A DNA stretch of 64,000 nt from Proteobacteria bacterium CAG:495 (lineage in GTDB: Bacteria > Pseudomonadota > Alphaproteobacteria > RF32 > CAG-239). Shown piece by piece: positions 24,946-33,848 of this stretch. The notes below the pieces were generated by a model. It saw nothing but the letters and a program-made list of their open reading frames with translations. It did no database searches and was not told the origin of the DNA. The first letter of the stretch is position 1; each line of letters starts with the position of its first letter. Made by a program: the position numbers and the translations under genes. Location of the stretch: contig HF995316.1 of the NCBI GenBank assembly GCA_000432275.1, positions 14,357 through 78,356 of the forward strand, written 5' to 3'.

Positions 24946-25779
24946 GTGAAAAGCGGTATTTACGTTGTTGCGACCCCCATCGGCAACCTGAACGACATTT
25001 CTTCCCGGGCGCTGGAGGTTTTGCAGAACGCCGACGTTATCGCCTGTGAAGACACCCGGGTTACCAAAAAGCTTTTTTCGTTGCTGGGGCTCGGTTTGAA
25101 AAAAACTTTTGTTACGCTTCATGACCATAACGAAGAAGAACAGGCGCAAAAACTGATAGATATGGTCAACCGCGGACAAAGTATTGCTCAGGTCAGCGAT
25201 GCCGGTTGTCCGTTGATTTCCGATCCCGGCTATAAGCTGATAAAACGCTGCCGTGAGCAAGGCGTTGCGGTTACCACGATTCCCGGTCCCTGTGCCTTGA
25301 TTTGTGCCTTGCAGCTTTCCGGCCTCCCCACCAATTCCTTTATGTTTGCCGGCTTTATTCCCAATAAAGATAAGGCGCGCAAAGATTTATTCAATAAATT
25401 AAAAGATATAGACGCCACGTTGGTTTTTTATGAAACGGCTAATCGGATTGTCAAAACTCTGGAAACGGCCGGAGAGGTCTTCTCTTTGCGCGAAATGGCG
25501 GTTGCTCGGGAAATTACCAAAGTTTATGAAGAGTGTGTCAATGGCAGTGCGGCGGAATTGATAGAACACTTTTCTCAAAAAGAGCCCAAAGGCGAGATGG
25601 TTTTGATGATTGCGCCGCCGACGCCGGGCGAAGCTGCGGCGGATTTGGACATTGCCGCTCTGATTCGCCGGGAGTTGGCCGAAAACAGTCTTAAAACTGC
25701 GGTAAAAAACGTGGTTTCCCAATACGGGCTTAACAAAAACGAAGTTTATGAATTGGCTCTGAAAATAAAAAATGAATAA
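24946..25779 (+). CDS. rsmI: 16S rRNA (cytidine-1402-2'-O)-methyltransferase RsmI
   Basis: The 277-aa protein is a tetrapyrrole-methylase-fold SAM enzyme that methylates C1402 of 16S rRNA. Diagnostic stretches are YVVATPIGNLNDIS, ACEDTRVT, SDAGCPLISDPGY and VTTIPGPCA. It uses a GTG start at 24946 with a strong AGAGAGG 6-10 nt upstream. Its last 8 nt overlap yraN. Confidence 0.96.
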   Translation: MKSGIYVVATPIGNLNDISSRALEVLQNADVIACEDTRVTKKLFSLLGLGLKKTFVTLHDHNEEEQAQKLIDMVNRGQSIAQVSDAGCPLISDPGYKLIKRCREQGVAVTTIPGPCALICALQLSGLPTNSFMFAGFIPNKDKARKDLFNKLKDIDATLVFYETANRIVKTLETAGEVFSLREMAVAREITKVYEECVNGSAAELIEHFSQKEPKGEMVLMIAPPTPGEAAADLDIAALIRRELAENSLKTAVKNVVSQYGLNKNEVYELALKIKNE

Positions 25780-26122
25780 TTATCAGAACGGACATTTGGC
25801 CGAATATATGGCAATGTGGTTTCTGCATTTTCGCGGATACCGCCTGTTGTTTCAAAACTATCGCTGCGGCAAAGGAACACATGCCGGTGAAGTTGATTTG
25901 ATTATGCTTAAAAAGAAAACCGTTGTGTTTATTGAAGTTAAGCAACGTCAAACGCTTGAGAAAGCCGCCTATGCCGTTTTGCCCCCGCAAAAAAAGCGGA
26001 TTCGCCGTGCCGCCGAGGCTTTCCTTTCCCGCCACCCTCAATATATGGACTATGGCATACGTTTTGACGCGGTGCTGGTTTCCCTTCCGTTCAAAATCGT
26101 TCATCTTCCGAACGCGTTTTAA
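25772..26122 (+). CDS. yraN: YraN family (UPF0102) endonuclease-fold protein
   Basis: The 116-aa protein has the family blocks GHLAEYMAMWFL, YRLLFQNYRCGKG, GEVDLIM and VVFIEVKQR, with the D-x-(E/Q)-x-K-like arrangement of Holliday-resolvase-type nucleases. Function is not established for the family. It overlaps rsmI by 8 nt and abuts the convergent rlmN with no spacer. Confidence 0.92.
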   Translation: MNNYQNGHLAEYMAMWFLHFRGYRLLFQNYRCGKGTHAGEVDLIMLKKKTVVFIEVKQRQTLEKAAYAVLPPQKKRIRRAAEAFLSRHPQYMDYGIRFDAVLVSLPFKIVHLPNAF

Positions 26123-27187
26123 TCAGGCCTGATGTTTTGACTTAAGCTGTCCGCAGGCAGCCAGAATATCCTGTCCCCGGGCAACTCTGATTGGGGCTTC
26201 GTAACCGGCAGCTTCAAGTTCTCTTGAAAAAGCGTGCACTTTATTGTTTGAACTCGGTTCATACTGGCATCCGGGCCAGGGGTTAAAAGGAATCAGATTG
26301 AATTTTGCGCCGATTTTGTTCTTTTTCATTAAGGCGATAAGCTCTCTCGCATCGTCAAGACTGTCGTTAAAATCCTTCAGCATCAGATATTCAAAAGTGA
26401 TATAACGGCCCGGACTCATGGCTTTTTGATATTCCTGACACCCTTTGAGCACTTCTTCTATCGGATAACGGTCGTTGATAGGCATAATTTGCGAACGTTT
26501 TTCGTTGTTGGGAGCATGCAGGCTGATGGCCAGTCTGACACCCAGTTCGGTTGCAACCAGAGGAATTTTGGGAGCAATGCCCGAAGTTGAAAGCGTTATT
26601 TTTCTTTTGGATATGGCAATACCGTCTCCGTCAGACAGGATTTTAAGTGCCTTAATGGTATTTTCCGGGTTGTGCAGCGGTTCTCCCATTCCCATAACCA
26701 CAATGTTGGAAAGAAAACGGGTTTCGTTCGTCGGACTCGGCCATTCGCCGTATGCGTCCCTGGCAACCATAAACTGGGAGACAATTTCCCCCGCCGTCAG
26801 ATTTCGGGTGATTTTCTGGCTTCCGGTATGGCAGAATTTGCAGCCGACCGCACAGCCGACTTGCGTGGAAATACACACGGCGCCGCGGTCTTCTTCCGGA
26901 ATATAGACCGTTTCAATCCGCTGGCCGTCTGAAAATTCCAGCAGCCATTTGTGGGTCTTGTCTGTTGAGATTTGCTCGGTAATGATTTTCGGGCGGCTTA
27001 TCGAAAAATGTTGTTTGAGTTTTTCGCGCAGATCTTTGGAGATGTTGGTCATCTTGTCAAAATCGGTTTCTCCGCGAAAATAAATCCATTGCCACAACTG
27101 CTTGGCCCGGAATGCTTTTTCTCCGATATTGACCAGCTCGGCCGTCAACTCTTCTTTAGACAGCCCGATTAACTCTTTTTTTTCCAT
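26123..27187 (-). CDS. rlmN: Dual-specificity RNA methyltransferase RlmN
   Basis: RlmN is a radical-SAM enzyme that methylates C2 of A2503 in 23S rRNA and A37 in some tRNAs. The 354-aa protein has the cluster-binding C-x3-C-x2-C (Cys112, 116, 119), GMGEPL, and the catalytic cysteine near the C-terminus in ILAACGQL. Its start overlaps the stop of the upstream IalB-family gene by 1 nt. Confidence 0.97.
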   Translation of the reverse strand: MEKKELIGLSKEELTAELVNIGEKAFRAKQLWQWIYFRGETDFDKMTNISKDLREKLKQHFSISRPKIITEQISTDKTHKWLLEFSDGQRIETVYIPEEDRGAVCISTQVGCAVGCKFCHTGSQKITRNLTAGEIVSQFMVARDAYGEWPSPTNETRFLSNIVVMGMGEPLHNPENTIKALKILSDGDGIAISKRKITLSTSGIAPKIPLVATELGVRLAISLHAPNNEKRSQIMPINDRYPIEEVLKGCQEYQKAMSPGRYITFEYLMLKDFNDSLDDARELIALMKKNKIGAKFNLIPFNPWPGCQYEPSSNNKVHAFSRELEAAGYEAPIRVARGQDILAACGQLKSKHQA

Positions 27188-27699
27188 TATTTGCTCTTAC
27201 ATTTATTGGATATGGCACGATAAGCGCTGCTGAAGCCGCTCAGGGAGTAGGTGTCTTTGGTTTGCGTTCCCCGGCTGGACGTTCCGTGAACAACCATGCG
27301 GCTGCCGCGTTTCATCGCGTCTACGATTTCCTTGTCGACTTTTTCACTGACCGCCCAAGCCTTGTCGCCGCTGGTAAACAAGCGGTCAAAGGTTTTGGCG
27401 CCGATTTTGATTGTAACTTTTGAATCCGGTTTGTAAGTATAGCCGGCATTAATATTCAAAACGTCAAAGCTTTTTTCGTTGGGACGATGGGTTATAACCG
27501 CATAAATGTCGCCGCGGCGGCTGTATTTGCCCTCGTCTTTTTTTGGCGTAGAAGCCATATAACAGACGGGTCCGGCGGAATCTCTGTAATAATAAGCGAC
27601 CCAGTCGTCATATTCGCCGATCATCTGCGGTGCGGCCGCATTTGCCCGGCAAATGCCGCAAAAGTAAGCTAAACCTATTAAAAATAAAAATTTTTTCAT
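27187..27699 (-). CDS. Invasion-associated locus B (IalB) family protein
   Basis: The 170-aa protein has a signal peptide (MKKFLFLIGLAYFCGICRANA, cleavage near 21) and a compact secreted domain with WVAYYY, VCYMASTPKK, YAVITHRP and GTSSRGTQTKDTYSLSGF. These are features of the IalB family seen beside rlmN in many alphaproteobacteria; the name comes from Bartonella, but most members have no proven invasion role. It is probably periplasmic and co-transcribed with rlmN. Confidence 0.82.
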   Translation of the reverse strand: MKKFLFLIGLAYFCGICRANAAAPQMIGEYDDWVAYYYRDSAGPVCYMASTPKKDEGKYSRRGDIYAVITHRPNEKSFDVLNINAGYTYKPDSKVTIKIGAKTFDRLFTSGDKAWAVSEKVDKEIVDAMKRGSRMVVHGTSSRGTQTKDTYSLSGFSSAYRAISNKCKSK

Positions 27700-27796
27700 A
27701 CTGACATACCCACATTATGGTTAAATTTAACATAATAGTAATTGAAAAATATATAAAAACTGTTAACTTCAAAAAAAATTTTTCAGGTAAAAGGTT

Positions 27797-29038
27797 ATGA
27801 TTAGAGATAATTATCTGGACGTAAACAAACTGGTCGGCAATAAAAAAATCTTTAAACTGTTTCGCGTCGTTGAACAACACGGCGGCGTTTTGCGTTTCGT
27901 CGGAGGTGCCGTACGCGATGCTCTTAAAGGGCTGTCGGGATTTGACCTCGATTTGGCAACCGATTTGTCTCCCGATGAGTTGGTGGAAGCTTGCACCGAA
28001 GAAGGGCTGAAAACGGTTCCCATCGGCATCAAATACGGAACCGTGGGCGTCATTATTGACGATGAAGTGCTGGAGGTTACCTCATTGCGCCGTGATGTAA
28101 AAACCGACGGTCGTCATGCCGAGGTGGAATTTACCGACAACTGGGAGGAGGATGCTTCCCGCCGTGACCTTACCATTAATGCCGTTTATGCTGATGAAAA
28201 AGGCAACGTTTTTGACTATTACAATGGCATTGAAGATTTGGAAAAAGGGACTGTGCGCTTTATCGGCTCACCTTCGCAGCGTATCCGGGAAGACTACCTG
28301 CGCATTTTGCGTTTTTTCCGCTTTTATTCAAATTTCGGACAGGGACCGGTCGACAAAAAGGCCTTGGAAGCCTGCCGGGAAAACCGGGAAGGGTTGACAA
28401 CCCTGTCTATGGAGCGGATTCGCGACGAATTTGCCAAGATTTTGCTGACCAAAAATGTTGTTTCCACTCTGCGGATAATGTTTGAAAATGATATTTTAAG
28501 CTTTATCCTGCCAGACCCCCAACATTTGGATAAACTTGATTTCTTGATTAACCTGGTCGATGAAGAAGAACTGCCGCACGAAGCGATGCGGCGGCTGTAT
28601 ACTATTTATCAGCCGGATAAGGCCTTGGCCGAAAACCTGGCTGTTCGTCTGCGTTTAACCAAAAAGCAAAAACAGCATTTTGTAAGCTGGGCGGAAAACG
28701 AAGTCAAGCTTGAGGAGTACCAGAATGAGACGGCTTTGTACCGGCTGCTTTATCGTTTTGGCGCCGAGTTTTGCGTTGACAAGCTTTTGCTGCTGTTAGC
28801 CGAGCGTCAGCAAAGTATTCTCGGTTTGCATAATTTGATAAAAAAAATCCGCTCTATGGAAATTCCGGAGTTTCCTCTTCGCGGTAAAGACATCATCGCT
28901 TCCGGCGTTAAAAATCCGCATCAAATCGGTCCGATTCTGAAAGAATTGGAAGAAATCTGGATTGGCAGCGGGTTTAAGTTGAGCAAGCAAGAACTCCTTG
29001 ACATCAGGGATAAGTTCAAAAAAGTCGCCGGCGAATAG
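27797..29038 (+). CDS. cca: CCA tRNA nucleotidyltransferase
   Basis: The 413-aa protein is a class II nucleotidyltransferase that repairs or adds the tRNA 3' CCA end. It has FVGGAVRDAL (35-44), the catalytic DLDLATD (50-56), RRD..TINA and the ERIRDEF neck helix. It is directly followed by a terminator and then two tRNA-Ala genes on the other strand, which themselves encode CCA. RBS is weak (GGTAAAAGG). Confidence 0.94.
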   Translation: MIRDNYLDVNKLVGNKKIFKLFRVVEQHGGVLRFVGGAVRDALKGLSGFDLDLATDLSPDELVEACTEEGLKTVPIGIKYGTVGVIIDDEVLEVTSLRRDVKTDGRHAEVEFTDNWEEDASRRDLTINAVYADEKGNVFDYYNGIEDLEKGTVRFIGSPSQRIREDYLRILRFFRFYSNFGQGPVDKKALEACRENREGLTTLSMERIRDEFAKILLTKNVVSTLRIMFENDILSFILPDPQHLDKLDFLINLVDEEELPHEAMRRLYTIYQPDKALAENLAVRLRLTKKQKQHFVSWAENEVKLEEYQNETALYRLLYRFGAEFCVDKLLLLLAERQQSILGLHNLIKKIRSMEIPEFPLRGKDIIASGVKNPHQIGPILKELEEIWIGSGFKLSKQELLDIRDKFKKVAGE

Positions 29039-29059
29039 CCAAAATGCGATAAAGAAAAT

Positions 29060-29096
29060 AAAAAGCCGCGTTTTTCTGATAAAACACGGCTTTTTC
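29060..29096 (+). terminator. Intrinsic terminator after cca
   Basis: AAAAAGCCGCGTTTT and AAAACACGGCTTTTT form a stem with one mismatch, flanked by A and T runs. It can also stop the tRNA-Ala transcript coming from the right. Confidence 0.85.
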
Positions 29097-29100
29097 TAAT

Positions 29101-29176
29101 TGGTGGAGGTAAGCGGGATCGAACCGCCGACCTAATGATTGCGAACCATTCGCTCTCCCAACTGAGCTATACCCCC
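29101..29176 (-). tRNA. tRNA-Ala (anticodon CGC)
   Basis: A 76-nt cloverleaf on the minus strand. The acceptor arms GGGGGTA and TACCTCC contain the G3:U70 pair that marks alanine tRNA. The anticodon loop TTCGCAA gives CGC, reading GCG. T-loop TTCGATC, discriminator A, and CCA is encoded. Confidence 0.95.
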
Positions 29177-29208
29177 GATAATGTTCCCCCGGTCAGGGTG
29201 AAATATGA

Positions 29209-29241
29209 GAAAAGCACCGTCCGTGACGATGCTTTTCTTCG
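29209..29241 (-). terminator. Hairpin between the two tRNA genes
   Basis: AGAAAAGCA and TGCTTTTCT pair around an internal CGTC..GACG helix, with T residues in the right arm. It may end or process the tRNA-Ala(GGC) transcript. Confidence 0.5.
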
Positions 29242-29245
29242 AAAT

Positions 29246-29321
<76 letters not shown>

Positions 29322-29335
29322 ATAGGCAAGGACAA

Positions 29336-29364
29336 TATATAAAAGAGGAAATTCCGTTTGTCAA
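29336..29364 (-). promoter_or_regulatory. Promoter of the tRNA-Ala genes
   Basis: On the minus strand a consensus TTGACA (29364-29359) is followed 17 nt later by TATATA (29341-29336); the tRNA begins 15 nt further on. Confidence 0.8.
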
Positions 29365-29465
29365 ACAAATTTTTTGAAAAATTGTTTTTTGCGTCGTCCT
29401 GCAAATATTTTGCATAAATATTTTATGCTGAATTTGCTTTTGTCGGTTGATGTTTTGTTTCTATA

Positions 29466-30017
29466 TTAAATCTGTTTAATGACTTTGCAGGGATTGCCGA
29501 CCGCTAAGGAATTGTCAGGGATGTCTTTATTGACGACGCTTCCGGCACCGATAACGCAGTTATTGCCGATTTTGACGCCCGGCAAAATGGAAACGCCGGC
29601 CCCAATCCATACGTCATTTCCGATGTTGACCGGTTTTGCATATTCTTCTCCGCTTCGTCGCCGTTCCGCATCAAGCGGATGTCCTGCCGTATAAATTCCC
29701 ACGTTAGGCGCGATAAAAACGTTGTTGCCGATTGTAACTTTGGCGCCGTCTAAAATAGTCAGGTTAAAGTTAGCGAAAAAATTGTCTCCCACTTCGATGT
29801 TATACCCGTAATCGCAATAAAAAGGAGCTCTGATTCCGCAGTTTTTGCCATGCTTCCCCAACAGGGAGGACATAATCTTTTGCATCTTTTCCGCATCTGC
29901 GGGAGGCGTATTGTTATATTCAAAGCAAACCTGACGCGCATGCCTGCGGTCTTTTTTCAGTTCTTTGTCTTCAGCGTTGTAATTTTCGCCGTGCAGCATC
30001 TTTTCTTTCTCGTTCAT
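29466..30017 (-). CDS. Sugar O-acetyltransferase, Maa/NodL type
   Basis: The 183-aa protein is a left-handed beta-helix acetyltransferase: an N-terminal Mac domain ([17 protein letters not shown]) followed by hexapeptide turns ([21 protein letters not shown] with the catalytic His, then [16 protein letters not shown]). These enzymes transfer acetyl from acetyl-CoA to sugars such as maltose or galactosides. It is 3 nt from the GNAT gene and probably lies in one transcript with parE. Confidence 0.9.
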   Translation of the reverse strand: MNEKEKMLHGENYNAEDKELKKDRRHARQVCFEYNNTPPADAEKMQKIMSSLLGKHGKNCGIRAPFYCDYGYNIEVGDNFFANFNLTILDGAKVTIGNNVFIAPNVGIYTAGHPLDAERRRSGEEYAKPVNIGNDVWIGAGVSILPGVKIGNNCVIGAGSVVNKDIPDNSLAVGNPCKVIKQI

Positions 30018-30020
30018 AAG

Positions 30021-30491
30021 TTAAGAATCTCCTTGTCTGCGTTTGAAAAAGCCGCTTTTGCATCCCATTCCCCAGCTCATGACCAGTTCAATTTCTCCCG
30101 TTGATACATCGGTTTGTTCGCTGATGATTTTAAATCCGGATTTCTGATAAAAACGCAATGCCTTGCCGTTTTTTACAAAAACCCGCAAACTCAGGTTTGG
30201 CCGCTTTCTTCGGCTGTATTCGAGAAGCTTGGTCCCGATGCGCTGATTTTGGTGCTGCGGAGCAATAAACAGTGCGCCGATATAGTTGTTTTCGCACAAG
30301 CTGATAAAACCCTTTATCCGGTGCCTGTCCTCAAAGACATAGGTTTCCGTGTTGGGCAGGTAGTAGTCCCTGACCGTGGATTGCATTTTTTTCCAATAAG
30401 CGGCGTCTATAAAGGCATGGGCAAGCAAACTGCTTTCCAGCCACAATCTCGTTAACTTTTCATAATCTGCCGGCTGTGCTTTTCTAATCAT
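30021..30491 (-). CDS. GNAT family N-acetyltransferase
   Basis: The 156-aa protein has the GNAT fold: MIRKAQPADYEKLTRLW at the start, a beta-4 GALFIAPQHQNQRIGTKLL with the acetyl-CoA-binding Q-x-x-x-G-x-G/A loop, and the closing ALRFYQKSGF. The substrate is unknown. Its start overlaps the parE stop by 1 nt (TAATG). Confidence 0.88.
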   Translation of the reverse strand: MIRKAQPADYEKLTRLWLESSLLAHAFIDAAYWKKMQSTVRDYYLPNTETYVFEDRHRIKGFISLCENNYIGALFIAPQHQNQRIGTKLLEYSRRKRPNLSLRVFVKNGKALRFYQKSGFKIISEQTDVSTGEIELVMSWGMGCKSGFFKRRQGDS

Positions 30492-32485
30492 TAAATGTCC
30501 AGATCGTCTACAAACTTGGCCCGCTCAATAATAAACTTGAAACGGGTTTCCGGATTCTTACCCATCAGGCGTTCAACCTGCCGCCGGGTTTCAAAGGCTT
30601 CTTCTTTGCCTTCTTCCGTATCGGTGTTAGGAAGCATAACGCGCAACAACATCCGGTTTTTCTTGTCCATGGTCGTTTCTTTAAGCTGTTGAGCGCTCAT
30701 TTCGCCCAACCCTTTAAAACGGCTGATTTCCGGTTTTTGATTGCCTTTCACTACCTTTGCCAAAATCTTGTCTTTGTCATCGTCGTCCAGGGCATAGTAG
30801 TTTTTTCCGCCTATCGCTATTTTGTATAACGGCGGTGTTGCGATATAAAGATGTCCGTTTTCAATCAGTTTGGGCATTTGCTGATAGAAAAAAGTCATCA
30901 GCAGGGAGGCGATGTGTGCACCGTCCACGTCGGCATCGGTCATGATGATGATTTTTTCATAACGAAGATTGTCTTCGTTGTAATGCTCTTTGACACCGCA
31001 GCCCAAAGCTTCGCACATATCTTTTATTTCCTGGTTTTGCAGGATTTTGTCAAGGCTGGCGCTGGCAACGTTCAAAATTTTGCCGCGCAGGGGAAGAATG
31101 GCCTGTGTAAAGCGGTCGCGGCCTTGTTTGGCGGAACCGCCGGCCGAGTCTCCTTCGACGATGAAAATTTCAGTATCGTGAGCCGCCGCCTGCGAACAGT
31201 CGGCCAGTTTTCCGGGGAGACGGAGCCGTTTGGTTGGTGTTTTACGGTTTTGGACTTTCTCCTCTTTTTTCTTTTTACGTGCTTCAGCCCGCTCAATAAC
31301 GTATTCCAGCAATGCGGTGGCATTTTCCACATCCGACGTCAGCCAGTGGTCAAATGAATCTTTGACGGCGGATTCCACCAGACGAATGGCTTTGTTGGAT
31401 GTCAGTTTGTCTTTGGTCTGTCCCTGAAATTGCGGATCTCGGATAAAGACGGAAAGCATAATGCAGGCATCGCTTAAAAAGTCTTCGCCGGTAATGGCCG
31501 CCGCTTTTTTGATGTTGGCCATTTCCCCGTATTCTTTCAAACCGCGGATAAGGGCTGCTTTAAAACCGAGTTCGTGTGTTCCGCCTTGGGGAGTGACGAC
31601 GGTATTGCAGTATGAATGGCAAAAGCCGTTTTCGTCTTCCGGCCAGGTAATTGCCCATTCAACCTTGCCTTCGTCGTTTGCCAGATTGGCATCGCCGGAA
31701 AAAGGCTTGCGGTTGATGGTTGTTCTGGCGCCTACCTGATAGTTTAAAAAGTCAAGTAATCCGTTGGGAAAACACAGCTCAGCTTCCTGCGGGGTGACGT
31801 CGCCTTCGCACAAGACTTCCGGAGCACATCTCCAATTGATGTGAATTCCTTTGAACAAAAACGCTTTTGAGCGAGCCATGCGATAAATTTTGTTAGGCAG
31901 CAAACAAGAATTTGCACCGAATATTTCCGGGTCCGGTTTGAATGTGACCGACGTTCCTCTGCGATTGGGGGCGTTTCCCACCAGTTCCAGCGGTCCCATC
32001 GGATAACCGCGGCTGTATTCCTGCCGATACAACTTTTTGTCACGGGCTATTTCTACACTGAGTTTTTCGGATAAGGCATTGACAACAGAAAGGCCGACGC
32101 CGTGCAAACCGCCGGAAACCTTATATGCCCCGCCGCCGAACTTGCCGCCGGAGTGCAGCATCGTCATAATGACTTCCAAGGCTGATTTTCCGGGATATTT
32201 GGGGTGCGGATCCACAGGAATACCGCGGCCGTTGTCGGTAATTGTCACCGAATAGTCGGCGTTCATCTGAACCTCAATCTTATTGGCATAGCCGGCAACA
32301 GCTTCATCCATCGAGTTGTCCAGTATTTCGGCAACCAAATGATGCAGGGCGGTTTCGTCCGTGCCCCCGATATACATGCCCGGGCGGTGGCGGACCGGTT
32401 CCAGCCCTTCCAAAACCTCAATGCTGGTTGCGCTGTAATCGTTGCTGGCGGTAGTTGTGTTGGGTGTTTCAAATAAATCCGACAT
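30491..32485 (-). CDS. parE: DNA topoisomerase IV subunit B
   Basis: The 664-aa protein is a type IIA topoisomerase ATPase subunit: a GHKL ATPase domain with [18 protein letters not shown] and GGLHGVGLSVVNAL, the transducer, and a Toprim part with [18 protein letters not shown] and TDADVDGAHI. Its length, the ending RFKFIIERAKFVDDLDI, and the presence of a separate longer gyrB at 48143-50587 identify it as ParE. It decatenates daughter chromosomes with ParC, which is not in the window. Confidence 0.95.
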   Translation of the reverse strand: MSDLFETPNTTTASNDYSATSIEVLEGLEPVRHRPGMYIGGTDETALHHLVAEILDNSMDEAVAGYANKIEVQMNADYSVTITDNGRGIPVDPHPKYPGKSALEVIMTMLHSGGKFGGGAYKVSGGLHGVGLSVVNALSEKLSVEIARDKKLYRQEYSRGYPMGPLELVGNAPNRRGTSVTFKPDPEIFGANSCLLPNKIYRMARSKAFLFKGIHINWRCAPEVLCEGDVTPQEAELCFPNGLLDFLNYQVGARTTINRKPFSGDANLANDEGKVEWAITWPEDENGFCHSYCNTVVTPQGGTHELGFKAALIRGLKEYGEMANIKKAAAITGEDFLSDACIMLSVFIRDPQFQGQTKDKLTSNKAIRLVESAVKDSFDHWLTSDVENATALLEYVIERAEARKKKKEEKVQNRKTPTKRLRLPGKLADCSQAAAHDTEIFIVEGDSAGGSAKQGRDRFTQAILPLRGKILNVASASLDKILQNQEIKDMCEALGCGVKEHYNEDNLRYEKIIIMTDADVDGAHIASLLMTFFYQQMPKLIENGHLYIATPPLYKIAIGGKNYYALDDDDKDKILAKVVKGNQKPEISRFKGLGEMSAQQLKETTMDKKNRMLLRVMLPNTDTEEGKEEAFETRRQVERLMGKNPETRFKFIIERAKFVDDLDI

Positions 32486-32950
32486 TTTTTCCTCAAATAT
32501 ATTCCAAATTTAGCGCTAACATACAGTAATTAAGCGTTTTAGGCAAGTCCAAACCTCCAAGCGTGAACAAGATTTTTATTTGACGCGTTTTGCCCGCCCG
32601 TATGGATTGCCGCTTCTTTGATTATGGTCGTCGCTGCCAAACGGTTTGCGTCGGCGCTTTAATAATCGGATTTTTGCCGTTTTCTGTTGAGGACGGCGTA
32701 TTTATGTTAAAAGGGCCTTGTTTTCCAGTCGTCTCCGCGGTGTTTTCGAGGCGCTTTTTTTTATCCGTTTTTTTGTAAAAAACACTTGCAAAATCATTAA
32801 ATTAGCGTTAGAAAGAGTCCCGAAAGAGCCGCATGGTGCGGCTTTATAACTCACACGCAGGTATCTGGGGCTGCTTTTAAGCCTCACTCCGGTGTCTTAA
32901 AAGACCGTGAGCCTGCGGAGGATTAACCGGAAAATAAAGGAAATTTTAAT
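32486..32950 (+). promoter_or_regulatory. Long structured leader of rpsB
   Basis: This 465-bp gap has no convincing gene. A promoter candidate is TTGCAA (32786-32791) and TAGAAA (32809-32814) with 17 nt between, followed at once by GAGTC (32815-32819). The transcribed part carries a perfect hairpin GCCGCA/TGCGGC (32828-32842), a long-range CGCAGG/CCTGCG helix (32856-32861 with 32912-32917) and CTCAC/GTGAG (32883-32887 with 32907-32911). Ribosomal protein S2 leaders are often autoregulated by S2, which fits but is not shown here. I see nothing definite in 32486-32780. Confidence 0.55.
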
Positions 32951-33751
32951 ATGGCACTTCCTACATTTACATTGCGTCAGATGATTGAAGCTGGCGTACA
33001 CTTTGGTCACCACGCCCGTCGTTGGAACCCGAAGATGGCTCCTTACATTTATGGTAAGAAAGACAATATTCACATTATCGACCTTCAGAAAACTTATCCG
33101 ATGCTGTATACGGCATTGGCCACCACGCGCGAAATTGCTGCCAACGGCGGTAAAGTTCTGTTTGTCGGCACCAAAAGACAGGCTCAGGATATCATTAAGG
33201 AAAACGCTGAAAGATGTGGTCAGTACTATGTCAATCACCGTTGGCTTGGTGGTATGCTCACTAACTGGAAAACCGTTTACAAATCAATTTCCCGTCTCGT
33301 TAAACTGAACGAAATGGCTGAGAAAAATGATTACGCCGGTTACACCAAAAAAGAAATGCAGAACCTGAAAAAAGAACAGGATAAGTTAAATCAGGAACTC
33401 GGCGGTATCATGAATATGGGCGGCCAGCCGGATTTGGTTTTCGTCATTGACACCTGCAAAGAATCTTTGGCAATCAAAGAAGCCAAAAAGCTGGGCATTC
33501 CCGTAATCGGTATCTGCGATACCAATTCAAATCCTGAAGAAGTCGATCTCCCGGTTCCGGGTAACGATGACGCTATCCGTGCTATTCAGTTCTACTGCGA
33601 AATGATTTCTGCTGCCGTTCTCGACGGTATGCAGGCACAGATTGCTGCCCAAGGTGTTAAGGTAGAAGAAATGGTTGAGAACGCCGAAGAAGCTAAACCT
33701 GCAAAGAAAAGAGCTTCTAAAAAAGCTGCTGCCGAGGCTGCTGCTGAATAG
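32951..33751 (+). CDS. rpsB: 30S ribosomal protein S2
   Basis: The 266-aa protein has the S2 signatures: LRQMIEAGVHFGHHARRWNPKM near the start, KTVPML-type LQKTYPMLYTAL, HRWLGGMLTNWKT, and PDLVFVIDTCKES with IPVIGICDTNSNP. A Lys/Ala-rich tail ends the protein. RBS AAAGGA. tsf follows after 97 nt with a hairpin in between. Confidence 0.98.
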   Translation: MALPTFTLRQMIEAGVHFGHHARRWNPKMAPYIYGKKDNIHIIDLQKTYPMLYTALATTREIAANGGKVLFVGTKRQAQDIIKENAERCGQYYVNHRWLGGMLTNWKTVYKSISRLVKLNEMAEKNDYAGYTKKEMQNLKKEQDKLNQELGGIMNMGGQPDLVFVIDTCKESLAIKEAKKLGIPVIGICDTNSNPEEVDLPVPGNDDAIRAIQFYCEMISAAVLDGMQAQIAAQGVKVEEMVENAEEAKPAKKRASKKAAAEAAAE

Positions 33752-33785
33752 TTCTAAACCGTTTTAGAAATATTATCAAAATCTC

Positions 33786-33821
33786 GCGGCGGTATTACCC
33801 TCAAACGGTAACTATCGCCGC
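33786..33821 (+). other. Hairpin between rpsB and tsf
   Basis: GCGGCG and CGCCGC pair outside, and TTACC and GGTAA pair inside. It lacks a good U-tract, so partial attenuation or mRNA processing is more likely than full termination. Confidence 0.5.
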
Positions 33822-33848
33822 ATTTTAATCATAAAGAAGGATACAAAA

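Noticed and set aside
32590..32778. 62-codon frame in the rpsB upstream gap
   Set aside because: No RBS, unusual composition, and overlaps low-complexity T-rich DNA.
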